32,166 nucleotides of DNA from Acidimicrobiaceae bacterium. Its GTDB lineage: Bacteria > Actinomycetota > Acidimicrobiia > Acidimicrobiales > Palsa-688. How positions within the stretch are numbered: position 1 is the stretch's first letter; every line of letters begins with the position of its first letter. The DNA is taken from NCBI GenBank assembly GCA_003166025.1, contig PMWT01000128.1, forward strand, positions 3,133-35,298, written 5' to 3'. The notes under the pieces were generated by a model. That model did not search any database and was not told where the DNA came from. It saw nothing but the letters and a program-made list of their open reading frames with translations. Made by a program: the position numbers and the translations under genes. Positions 15,393-23,900 of the stretch are shown in pieces.

Positions 15393-16802
15393 CTACCCCA
15401 GGGGCTCGAACCGGGCCGTGAAGTGGCGGAGCTGGCGGGGCTCGTGGACGATCTTGAGGCCCCGTAGCCGAGAGGCGTCTTCGAGCACCCGCTCGCACAC
15501 CTCGATCACGTAGTCGATGTGGCTCTGGGTGTAGGTGCGCCGGGGGATGGCGAGGCGCACGAGTTCCATGGCGGCTGCCTGTTCGGTCCCGTCCGGCCGG
15601 CGCCCGAACATCACGGACCCGATCTCGCAGCTGCGGATGCCGCCCGTGCCGTAAAGCGCCACCGCCAAGGACTGGCCGGGGTACTCGAGCGGCGGGATGT
15701 GCGCCAGCATTGTCCCGGCGTCGATATAAACGGCGTGGCCGCCGATGGGGACGACCACGGGGACGCCCAGCTTCTCCAGAGCCTCGCCCAGGTAGGCCGT
15801 CGAGCGGGTGCGGTAGCGCAGGTACTCGTGGGAAACCGCCTCCTTCAGGCCCTGGGCTATGGCTTCGAGGTCACGGCCGGCCAGGCCCCCGTAGGTGGGG
15901 AAGCCCTCGGTGAGGATGAGCACGCTCCGGCACGCCTCGGCCAGGTCGTCGTCGTTGCAGGCCAACCAGCCCCCGATGTTGGCCAGGGGGTCCTTTTTGG
16001 CGCTCATGGTCATCCCGTCGGCCAGAGCCGCCATGTCCCGCACGATGTCGGCCACCTCGCGGTCACCCTGGCCCTCCTCGCGCTCGCGGATGAACCAGGC
16101 GTTCTCGGCGAAGCGGCAGGAGTCCAAGAACAGCGCCAGACCGTACCGGTTGCACACCTCCCGTACGGCCCGCAGGTTGGCCAGGCTTACCGGCTGGCCG
16201 CCGCCGGAGTTGTTGGTCACCGTCACCATGACGACGGGGACGTTCTCGGCCCCGACCCGGCGCACGAACGCCTCCAGGGCATCGACGTCCAGGTTGCCCT
16301 TAAACGGGTGCCGGCTGCGCGGGTCTCGTCCCTCGGCGATCACGAGGTCGACGGCCTCGGCCCCGGTGGACTCGACGTTGGCCCTGGTGGTGTCGAAGTG
16401 GGTGTTGTTGGGCACGAACTTGCCCGGGCCGCCGACCACGCTGAAGAGGATCTTCTCCGCGGCCCGGCCCTGGTGGGTGGGGATGATGTGGCGGAAGGGG
16501 AAAAGCTCGGTAACCGCGTCGCGGAACAGGTACCACGAAGGTGACCCGGCGTACGACTCGTCGCCGTGCTGGACGGCGGCCCACTGGTCCCGGCTCATCG
16601 CCCCCGTCCCCGAGTCCGTGAGCAGGTCTATGAGCACGTCCTCGGCGCGCAGGGAAAACAGGTTGTAGCCCGCCTCGGCGATGGCCTGGGCCCGGTGTTC
16701 GGGCGTCACCATGCGCAAGGGTTCGACGGCGTGGATGCGGAACGGCTCGATCACGGTACGGAACGGACGGGGCCCGAGCGTGGTAGGTGGGACTGTAGGC
16801 AC
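15393..16802 (-). CDS. tnaA: Tryptophanase (L-tryptophan indole-lyase)
   Basis: A PLP-dependent beta-eliminating lyase converting tryptophan to indole, pyruvate and ammonia. The 469 residues align along their whole length with E. coli TnaA as I remember it. The PLP lysine is Lys270 in MSAKKD. Residues that separate tryptophanase from tyrosine phenol-lyase favour tryptophanase: Asp137 in THFDTTR, GIRSCEIGSVMFGR, and His460 in LRHFTARF, where tyrosine phenol-lyase has Phe. The GTG start at 16802 lies eight bases after a TATAGT box, so it may have its own leaderless promoter at the end of the six-gene run. No TnaC leader peptide or tryptophan permease is adjacent. Serine or cysteine elimination are possible side activities. 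Confidence 0.93.
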   Translation of the reverse strand: MPTVPPTTLGPRPFRTVIEPFRIHAVEPLRMVTPEHRAQAIAEAGYNLFSLRAEDVLIDLLTDSGTGAMSRDQWAAVQHGDESYAGSPSWYLFRDAVTELFPFRHIIPTHQGRAAEKILFSVVGGPGKFVPNNTHFDTTRANVESTGAEAVDLVIAEGRDPRSRHPFKGNLDVDALEAFVRRVGAENVPVVMVTVTNNSGGGQPVSLANLRAVREVCNRYGLALFLDSCRFAENAWFIREREEGQGDREVADIVRDMAALADGMTMSAKKDPLANIGGWLACNDDDLAEACRSVLILTEGFPTYGGLAGRDLEAIAQGLKEAVSHEYLRYRTRSTAYLGEALEKLGVPVVVPIGGHAVYIDAGTMLAHIPPLEYPGQSLAVALYGTGGIRSCEIGSVMFGRRPDGTEQAAAMELVRLAIPRRTYTQSHIDYVIEVCERVLEDASRLRGLKIVHEPRQLRHFTARFEPLG

Positions 16803-16810
16803 AGTCCGGG

Positions 16811-16816
16811 ACTATA
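16811..16816 (-). promoter_or_regulatory. Candidate -10 box for tnaA
   Basis: On the minus strand TATAGT is followed by eight bases and then GTG 16802. It lies in the 22-bp gap after the HAD gene, so tnaA could be transcribed independently of the upstream genes. Confidence 0.5.
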
Positions 16817-16824
16817 CGCCCCGG

Positions 16825-17553
16825 TCAGCTGGCGGGGCGCACCCCGACTTCCTCCAGGTGGGCCAAAAGGTCGGCCGGGTCCTGGTAGACGCGGTAGGCG
16901 CCGGCGGCCTGGAGCTCCTCGGGCCCGTAGCCACCGGACAAGAGGCCTATGCCGAGAGCGCCCGCCCGCTGGGCAGCGAGGAGGTCCCAGATGCTGTCGC
17001 CCACCACGAAGGCCCGGGCGGGGCCGACGTGCAGGCGTTCGGCCGCGGCCAGGAACAGGTGGGGGTCCGGCTTGGCCCGCTCGACCAGGTCCCGGGTCAC
17101 GACCGGGACATGGTCTGGGAGCTCGAGCAGGGCCAGGCCCACTTCTGCGACCTTCTGCGCCGAGCTGGTGGCGATGGCGAACGGCGCCTCGTGGTCGCTG
17201 AGCGCCCGCAGCAGTTCGCGAGCGCCGGGCAGAGGAACGACGCTGCCCGCCCGGCTCAGGTAGCCCTCCCGGTGCAACGTCGACAGCCGCGTCAGGGTCT
17301 CGGCGTCGAGGGTGACGCCGGTCTCGCGCTGCAGGGCGCTGAGGAACAGCCCCCCGCTCATGCCGATGCGCCGGTGGATGCGCCACACCGACAGCGGGAT
17401 CCCGCACGCTGTCAGAGCCTCCTGCCAAGCAGCTACATGCTGGTAGACCGAGTCCACCAGGGTCCCGTCGAGGTCGAACAGGAACGCCGGCGTGGGTACG
17501 TGGAACCGCCCGCTCTCGAGCTGACCGGGCCCTCCTGCAGATGAGCCAGACAT
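16825..17553 (-). CDS. HAD-superfamily phosphatase (phosphoglycolate phosphatase-like)
   Basis: A 242-residue haloacid-dehalogenase-type hydrolase acting on a small phosphorylated metabolite. Motif I FDLDGTLVDS holds Asp27 and Asp29, motif II is ATSS, motif III Lys lies in ERAKPDPHLF, and motif IV is VVGDSIWDLL. An alpha-helical C1 cap sits between motifs I and II, as in Gph and beta-phosphoglucomutase-like enzymes. I start at ATG 17553; the frame is open to 17628, but that extension overlaps the upstream methyltransferase. It begins ten bases after the methyltransferase stop, consistent with an operon. The substrate is not predictable. Confidence 0.9.
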   Translation of the reverse strand: MSGSSAGGPGQLESGRFHVPTPAFLFDLDGTLVDSVYQHVAAWQEALTACGIPLSVWRIHRRIGMSGGLFLSALQRETGVTLDAETLTRLSTLHREGYLSRAGSVVPLPGARELLRALSDHEAPFAIATSSAQKVAEVGLALLELPDHVPVVTRDLVERAKPDPHLFLAAAERLHVGPARAFVVGDSIWDLLAAQRAGALGIGLLSGGYGPEELQAAGAYRVYQDPADLLAHLEEVGVRPAS

Positions 17554-17563
17554 GCCCGTAACC

Positions 17564-18295
17564 CTAGCTGCGACCGGTGAGCAACAGCCTGGCCTCGATG
17601 GCCCGCAGGTCCCCCTCGTCGTCCTCATGGCGTACCAGAGGACCGAAACCGGACTCCTCGAGCACGCCGGCCAGGGCGTGGTCCTGGTCCCCCCCGACCT
17701 CGAGGAGCACCGACCCGCCGGGGCGCAGCAGGCCGGCGGCGGCCCGGACGGCCAGGTCGAGGACCGTCGTACCGTGCAGCCCTCCGTCGAGGGCGTGACG
17801 GGGCTCGTACTCGCGGACGTCGCGGGGCAGGAAGACGAGCTCCTCGCTGGGCACGTAGGGCACGACGGCGACGACGACGTCGACGCGCCCGCGGAGCCCG
17901 CCCGGCAATGGCTCGGCCAGGTGGCCGGTGTACACCTCCACGCCGTTGTCGGCCGCGCACCGGCAGGCGAGCGGGTCGATGTCGGTGGCCACTACCCGCG
18001 CCCCCGGCCGCGCCCGGCCCAACGACAAGGCGATGGCGCCCGACCCCGTGCACAGGTCGGCGGCGAGACCGTCGGGGGGCAAGAGTTGGACGGCCCGCCG
18101 GACAAGGGCCTCGGTCTGCCATCGGGGCACATAGACGCCGCGGTGGACCACGACACGATGGCCGGCGAAGATGACCGAACCGGTCACCCAGGCCAGCGGT
18201 TCGCCTCTTACCCGGCGGGCGACGAGGCGCACGAGGAGCTCGGCGTCCCCGCCGGCAGCGTCCACGAGCTCGTCCGCCTCTTCGTAGGGGGCCAC
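17564..18295 (-). CDS. PrmC/HemK-related methyltransferase, atypical motif and start
   Basis: A SAM-dependent methyltransferase resembling PrmC, which methylates the GGQ glutamine of release factors. Motif I is ADLCTGSGAIALSLG. The region GRVDVVVAVVPYVPSEELVFLPRDVREYEPRHALDGG matches the catalytic block, but the NPPY motif reads VVPY, with Asn replaced by Val. It most resembles the PrmC-related actinobacterial group of unknown substrate, whose members usually read NAPYVP. From GTG 18295 the protein is 243 residues. The frame continues upstream with family-like sequence (RRALAARLAEAGC) to a TAA at about 18385, but without ATG, GTG or TTG. The true start may therefore be non-canonical, or the N-terminus has been damaged next to a 17-bp duplication. 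Confidence 0.82.
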   Translation of the reverse strand: MAPYEEADELVDAAGGDAELLVRLVARRVRGEPLAWVTGSVIFAGHRVVVHRGVYVPRWQTEALVRRAVQLLPPDGLAADLCTGSGAIALSLGRARPGARVVATDIDPLACRCAADNGVEVYTGHLAEPLPGGLRGRVDVVVAVVPYVPSEELVFLPRDVREYEPRHALDGGLHGTTVLDLAVRAAAGLLRPGGSVLLEVGGDQDHALAGVLEESGFGPLVRHEDDEGDLRAIEARLLLTGRS

Positions 18296-18360
18296 GCAGC
18301 CCGCCTCGGCCAGCCGCGCCGCCAGCGCCCGACGAGGCGCGCTCGAATTTTCCCGGATCC

Positions 18361-18378
18361 CGTCAGTTTATGCTGACG
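18361..18378. terminator. Short hairpin downstream of the MFS gene
   Basis: CGTCAG and CTGACG form a perfect six-base stem around a six-base loop, just downstream of the MFS stop on the minus strand. Part of it lies inside the 17-bp repeat. It could attenuate transcription into the methyltransferase gene, but it is short and has no T-run. Confidence 0.3.
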
Positions 18379-18400
18379 TACTGATTATGCCGACGTACTG
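18367..18400. repeat. 17-bp tandem duplication at the MFS-methyltransferase junction
   Basis: TTTATGCTGACGTACTG is followed directly by ATTATGCCGACGTACTG, with two differences. The unit is not a multiple of three. One copy contains the MFS stop codon, so the duplication shifts the reading frame across the gene junction. Confidence 0.9.
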
Positions 18401-19686
18401 AACGTCGACGCGTTGGCGTCCGCCATGACCAGGTCGCCGGCGCGCATGCCGGGCAGCAACAGGAAACCGGCGGTCACAATCGCGCCGAGGACGCCCACCC
18501 CGACGAGGGTACTGCGGACACCCAGGACCTCCGCCACCGGGGCCGTGAGGGCGTAGCTGAGCGGTAGCAGGGCCGTCGAGATGGCCCAGTCGATACTGGA
18601 CACCCGGCCCAACATGCTGTTCACGACCCGGCGCTGCTTGACCGTGGCCCAGACGACGGTGCCGGCGGCCTCGGCCCCGTTTACCACCACAGCGGCACCG
18701 GCGAGGCCCCAGGAGCTGGTGGCCAGTCCGTACCCGGCCACGGCCAGAGTGGCCAGCGTCCACCAGCCGTAGATCCATGGCATGGGGCGCCGGGGGTGCG
18801 GGCGGTACCCGGAGAAAACAGCCCCGACGAGGGCCCCGACCCCGCCGGCGGCCAGCACCACCCCGTAGGTGGACGCTCCCTGGTGGAGGCTGTTGCGCAC
18901 GATGTACGGCAACAGGACCTGGGTAGGGCCGATGAAGAGCAGATAAGTGAAGGTGGCAGAAAGGAAAGTCCCCCACAGCCACACCTGGCTGCGGACGTAA
19001 CGCAAGCCCTCGCCGACCTCTCGGCGCAGGCTGGCACGGTGCCCGGCACCGGCCTCTTGGCCCAGGCCAACCCCGTGACTGGGGCCCGTCGCCACCCGGT
19101 ACCCGTCGATGGCCGCCATTCGCCTCACGCACAGGGCAGAGAAGACGAAGCTGGTGGCGTCCAGGGCGAAAGCCCCCCATGGGCGCAGGAGGGCGACGGC
19201 CACGCCGCCCACCGCCGGGCCGGCCAGCTGGAGGGCGAAGGGGCGGGCGAACTGCTCGATGGCGTTGGCTTGGACCAGCTCCGGGCCGGGGACGAGCTGT
19301 GGGACCAGGGCGTCGAATGACGGCGAGGCGAAGGCGGTGGCGGTGCCTATCACGGCCCCCGCCAGGCAGAGCTCGTAGAGGCGGGCCGAGCGCCCGGCCA
19401 CCACGACGGCCAACGCGCCCACGGCCAGGGCGCGCACGATGTCTGCCCAGAACAGTACGGTGCGCCGGGAGAGCCGGTCCGACACTGCCCCCCCGACGAG
19501 CAAGAACACCAACTGGGGCACGGACGTGGCCACCCCCACGTAAGCCAGCGCCGACGGGTGGTCAGAAATGGCGTACGCCTGCCAGGCCACGGCCACGATG
19601 AAAATGCCGTCGCCCAGCAGCGAGACGGCCATGCCGGTCCATAGGAGCCGGAAGTCCCGTCGGCGCAAGGGCGCCGTGATCAGCAC
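18385..19686 (-). CDS. MFS exporter, EntS/MFS_3-like
   Basis: A 433-residue major facilitator with about 12 transmembrane helices. The N-terminus LRRRDFRLLWTGMAVSLLGDGIFIVAVAWQAY and the loop motif GGAVSDRLSRRTVLFWADIVRA are typical of the enterobactin-exporter-like MFS_3 group, which exports siderophores, antibiotics and other small molecules. A cytoplasmic loop rich in Gly, His and Arg separates the halves near 195-215. GTG 19686 has AGGG about eight bases upstream and follows the alpha-oxoamine synthase stop by 12 bases, so the two are probably co-expressed. Exporting the product of that enzyme is an attractive but untested role. Confidence 0.9.
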   Translation of the reverse strand: MLITAPLRRRDFRLLWTGMAVSLLGDGIFIVAVAWQAYAISDHPSALAYVGVATSVPQLVFLLVGGAVSDRLSRRTVLFWADIVRALAVGALAVVVAGRSARLYELCLAGAVIGTATAFASPSFDALVPQLVPGPELVQANAIEQFARPFALQLAGPAVGGVAVALLRPWGAFALDATSFVFSALCVRRMAAIDGYRVATGPSHGVGLGQEAGAGHRASLRREVGEGLRYVRSQVWLWGTFLSATFTYLLFIGPTQVLLPYIVRNSLHQGASTYGVVLAAGGVGALVGAVFSGYRPHPRRPMPWIYGWWTLATLAVAGYGLATSSWGLAGAAVVVNGAEAAGTVVWATVKQRRVVNSMLGRVSSIDWAISTALLPLSYALTAPVAEVLGVRSTLVGVGVLGAIVTAGFLLLPGMRAGDLVMADANASTFSTSA

Positions 19687-19698
19687 GCGGCGCGCACC

Positions 19699-20985
19699 CT
19701 AGGAGCCGGGTGGCTGCGCCCGCTGCATTTCGAAGCGCTCGGCGAGCTCGGCCAGGACCCCGTTGAGCTGTTCGATCTCACTGTCGTCGTTGGCCGCCGT
19801 CACCTGCACCCGAAAACCGACCTGGGACCGCGGCACCAGTGGGTAGGCGGCCAGGGTGACGTAAATTCCCCGGTCGAAAAGGAACCGCCCTACTAGGTCG
19901 ATGTCGTCGGCGTGGCCCAGGGGGAGCTCGATGACCGGGAAACCCGATGTGTTCAGCGTTCGTAAACCTAACCTGTGCACCTGGTCCAGTACGGCTTTGG
20001 TCTTCAGCCGCAACGAGGTGCGTATGTCGTCGCCTCGCGCGTCGTTGACCCTGAATCCGGCCAGAACGGTAGCCAGGGACGCAATAGGCGACGGGCCCGA
20101 ATAAAGGTACGGCGCGGCGGCCACCTTCAGGTGGTTCTTGAGCCAGGTGGGCAGGGCCATGAACGCGGCCAGGGACGAATAGGCCTTGGAGAAGCCGCCG
20201 ACCAGGACCACATTGTCGTAGCTTTCGTCGAAATAGCGGACGATGCTGTTCCCCCGGTGCCCGTAGGGCATCTCGTCGGTGGGCCGTTCCCCGATGACCC
20301 CGAAGCCGTGGGCGTCGTCCACGTACAGCAGAGCGTCGTACTCTCGGCAGATGCGAGCGTACTCCGCCAGGTCGGGCGCGTTGCCCGTCATGCTGTTGAC
20401 CCCGTCGAGGCAGAAAATCCTCGACATGTGGGCGGGTACCGAGCGTAGGACCTCTTCGAGGTGCCCGGGGTCGTTGGCCCTGACCCGGTGGAGGGTGGCG
20501 CCCGCGCCCCGGGCGATGGCCGCCCCCTCATAGATGGTCTTGTGGGCCTGGGCGTCCACCAGCACTGCGCCCTGGCCGGCCAACACCGGGACCACCGAAG
20601 TATGGATGAGCGTGATCGTGGGCAGTACCAGCGTGTCGGGCGCCCCGAGCAGTTCGGTGAGCTGGTCCTCGATTTCCAAGTAAGGACGCGGGTTCCCGAG
20701 CAGTCGCGACCAGCTCGGGTGGGTGCCCCACTGGCGGATGGCGCCCTCCACCGACGCCATGATCTCGGGGTGAAGGTCGAAACCGAGGTAGTTGCAGGAG
20801 GCGAAATCGCACAGCCACTTGTCGCCCACCCGGATACGCCGGCCCCTGACCTCCTCGATGACGGCGTCCATCATCGGGTGGGAGGAACGCAAGCGCTCCA
20901 GATCGGCCCAACGGCTGTCCGCCCGCGCCCGCTCAGGCGGGTGTGCCAGGGTGGCCATTGTCGGCCCTGCCCACGTGTTCGTCAT
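19699..20985 (-). CDS. Alpha-oxoamine synthase family PLP enzyme
   Basis: A PLP-dependent enzyme of 428 residues related to BioF, Kbl, serine palmitoyltransferase and the autoinducer synthases CqsA/LqsA, which condense an amino acid with an acyl-CoA. Seen here are CNYLGFDLHPE, the ring-stacking His148 (DAQAHKT), Asp223 and His226 in VDDAHGFG, and the PLP lysine Lys267 in GGFSKAYSS. This last motif differs from the usual KAFG/KSFA followed by GG; here it reads KAYSSLAAFMALP, which suggests a separate subfamily. No biotin genes are nearby. ATG 20985 is served by GGAGG inside the last codons of the GGDEF-EAL gene (11-base spacing), so the two are translationally linked. The substrate is unknown. 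Confidence 0.88.
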   Translation of the reverse strand: MTNTWAGPTMATLAHPPERARADSRWADLERLRSSHPMMDAVIEEVRGRRIRVGDKWLCDFASCNYLGFDLHPEIMASVEGAIRQWGTHPSWSRLLGNPRPYLEIEDQLTELLGAPDTLVLPTITLIHTSVVPVLAGQGAVLVDAQAHKTIYEGAAIARGAGATLHRVRANDPGHLEEVLRSVPAHMSRIFCLDGVNSMTGNAPDLAEYARICREYDALLYVDDAHGFGVIGERPTDEMPYGHRGNSIVRYFDESYDNVVLVGGFSKAYSSLAAFMALPTWLKNHLKVAAAPYLYSGPSPIASLATVLAGFRVNDARGDDIRTSLRLKTKAVLDQVHRLGLRTLNTSGFPVIELPLGHADDIDLVGRFLFDRGIYVTLAAYPLVPRSQVGFRVQVTAANDDSEIEQLNGVLAELAERFEMQRAQPPGS

Positions 20986-20992
20986 TTATGGT

Positions 20993-23900
20993 TTATCCTC
21001 CAACGATTTCTTGGGCCTGGGCGGAGAGCTCTCCCGATGCCATCAGCGGCAGGAGCCGCTCCATGTCGTCGGGCCCGACGGGCCGGGCAAAAAAGAAGCC
21101 CTGCCCGTAGCCGCAGCCAAGGGACCTGAGGCCGTCGGCCTGGCGGGACTTTTCTATACCTTCGGCCACCGTGTCCAGGTTGAGGGACCGGGCCAGTTGC
21201 ACGATGGCCTCGGCCAGGGCCAAGGCCCGGTCCGAGTCGCCGACGTCGTCGACGAACGATTTATCGACTTTCAATATGTCGACGGGGAACCGCTTCAAAT
21301 AGCTGAGGGACGAATAGCCGGTCCCGAAGTCGTCGATGGCAAAACAAACGCCCAGCGCCTTCATCTCGAGCATGCGGGCGATGACCGCATCGGCGTCGTG
21401 CACCAGCAATCCCTCGGTTATCTCGAGGACCAGGCAGCCCGGCTCCAGCCGGGACTCCCGCAAGGCTTCGGACACATCGGCGATGAGCCCTTCGTGCTGG
21501 AAATGGCGGGCCGAGATGTTGACGTTCATCCTCAGCCTCCCGCCCAAGTTGTGCTCGTCCTGCCAGAGGCGGGCCTTGCGGCACGCCTCGCGCAGTACCC
21601 AGCGGCCGATGGGGATTATGAGGCCCGTCTCCTCGGCCAGGGGGATGAAGTCGTTGGGCTCGATCAGGCCCCGCTCGGGGTGCTGCCAGCGGATCAGGGC
21701 CTCGAGGGCGATGCCCTGGCCACCGTTCAGGCTGACTATGGGCTGGTAGAAAAGGATGAACTGGTCTTCGTCGACGGCCTGCTGGAGCTCGGCGGTGCGT
21801 TCGAGACGGTCGCTCACCGCCTCCTGCAGAGAAGGTTGGTAGACCTCGTAACCGTTCTTACCCTTGGCCTTGGCCGCGTACATGGCCACGTCGGCCGCCT
21901 GCAGGAGCTCGGCCGGGCCCTCGAGGCCGCACTTGCTATAGGCGATCCCCACACTGGCGTGGACCGGGATAAGGCGGTCGTTGACCGAGAACGGCGGTTT
22001 CAGATCGGCCAGGATCCGCTCGGCCGCCAAGCGGGCGTCGGAGATGTCCTCGGTCGCCTCCAGCAGGACGGCAAACTCGTCGCCACCGAAGCGGGCGGCC
22101 GTGTCACCCGAGCGCAGCGAGCCCATCAGGCGTCCGGCCACCGCGACCAGCAGCTCGTCGCCCACGGCATGGCCCAGGCTGTCGTTGACGAGCTTGAAGT
22201 CGTCGAGGTCCAAGAACAGCACGGCGAGCGATGTCAGAGAGCGCGCCGCCCGGGCCAGGGCATGCTCGAGGCGGTCCCGGAACAGGTGCCGGTTGGCCAG
22301 ACCGCTCAGGGCGTCGTGGAAGGCCTGGTGTTTCAGTTCGTCCTCCAGGCGCTTGCGCTCGGTCACGTCGCGCAGGGTGAGCACGATGCCCTCGACGGTC
22401 GGTTCGCCCAGCATGTTGTTGGTGACCACCTCCACGTCCCGCCAGGAGCCGTCGCTGTGGCGTACCCGCCATTCGGCCGTAGCCGACGTACCGGCGCGGA
22501 AAGCCACCCCGCCGTAGAGGGCGATGGCCCTTTCCACGTCCTGGGGGTGGATCAGCGAAGTGACCCGCCGGCCCTCCAGCGCCCCCGGTTCGTACCCGAG
22601 GGTGCGTTGGGCTGAGGGCGTCTGGTAGGTAATGGTCGTGTCGGGCCGGGCGATGAGGATGACGTCGGAGGCGCTCTGTACGAGCGTCTGGAACCGCAAC
22701 TCGCTACGCCGGGCGTGGAAGGCGTCAGTCAGGTCCTCGCGGTCGAGGGCCAGGCCGACCTGGGCGGCCAGGGTCTCCAGCGTGTTGGTGAGGTCGATGG
22801 GCAACTCGTCGGAGGCCTCGACCACGATGACGCCCTTCAGTTTTTCGCCCGTCACGATGGGGCAAAGGAACAACCACTCCCCGACCGTGCCCGCCGGGAC
22901 GTCCTCCGGTACGGCGGCCCGGCACCGTACGGCGCGCCCCGCGTTCAGCGCCTCCCACGCCTCGTTGGCCAGAGTGCCCAGGTCGAACTGGGGGTTACGG
23001 TCCGGCGTCCCCCGTGCGGCCACCACCTTGAACTCGCCGGGTGCGCCGGCTAGAGCCAGGCTCACGGAATAGGCCTCGGCGTGCCCGCCGACCAGGTCGC
23101 TCACGGCCCGTACGGTGGCCTCGTTGATGCCGGTACGGCCGGTTGCGCCCACCAGCTCCGCCGCCTCCCGGCGCATGACCTGCTCCCGGGCCACGGCCTG
23201 TTTGTGAGCGGAGACGACGCCTGACATGCGCAGCACGACGAGGAAGAACATGATCCCGGCGACGGCGGCTATGACCGGCGCGTCAACCGGCTTGCCCACC
23301 GAGGTCTCGACGAGCAGCCCGACCGGGGCGATGAGGGTGATAGCGCCGAGCAGGGCCAGGCGAGAACGGCTCGTGAGCAGGGCCGCCACCGGCCGGCGCT
23401 CCGACAGTTGGCGCATCGACGGGTGCAGGGCGGCCGCCCCCCAGCAGCTATAGAAGACGATCCACCCGAGATCGAACGGGTTACCGTCGTGCCAGTTCCA
23501 GCTGGAGTGCAGCCCAGCCAGGCCGTAGACCGAGTCGGCCACCAGCGTCCCCAGGGTCCCGATGGCCAGTAGGCGCCCAGCAGGGTTGCGCAACCCCCCG
23601 GCGCTCCAGAGGTGAGCCAACATGGCCAGCAGCAGCACGTCGCCCAGCGGGTAGGCGGCGGCGGTCAAACGGACGAGCATCCCTCCCGGGGCCCGGACGT
23701 TGGGACCGATCAGGAAAATCCATGACAGCAGGGCCAGGCCCAGGGTGACGATCAGGGCGTCGAGCAGGCCGGCCTTGTCACCACCGGGTAGGCGTGCCCG
23801 CACGAGGAGAAGCAAGCCGACGGCCAGGACCGGGTACATGGTGATGTAGATGGCGTCGATAAACGACGGGAACGGGATGTTCTGCTGGCCCATTATCTGG

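Noticed and set aside
20792-22615. 607-codon open frame on the plus strand
   Set aside because: Antisense to the GGDEF-EAL gene; composition is typical of a high-GC shadow frame and no motif is recognisable.
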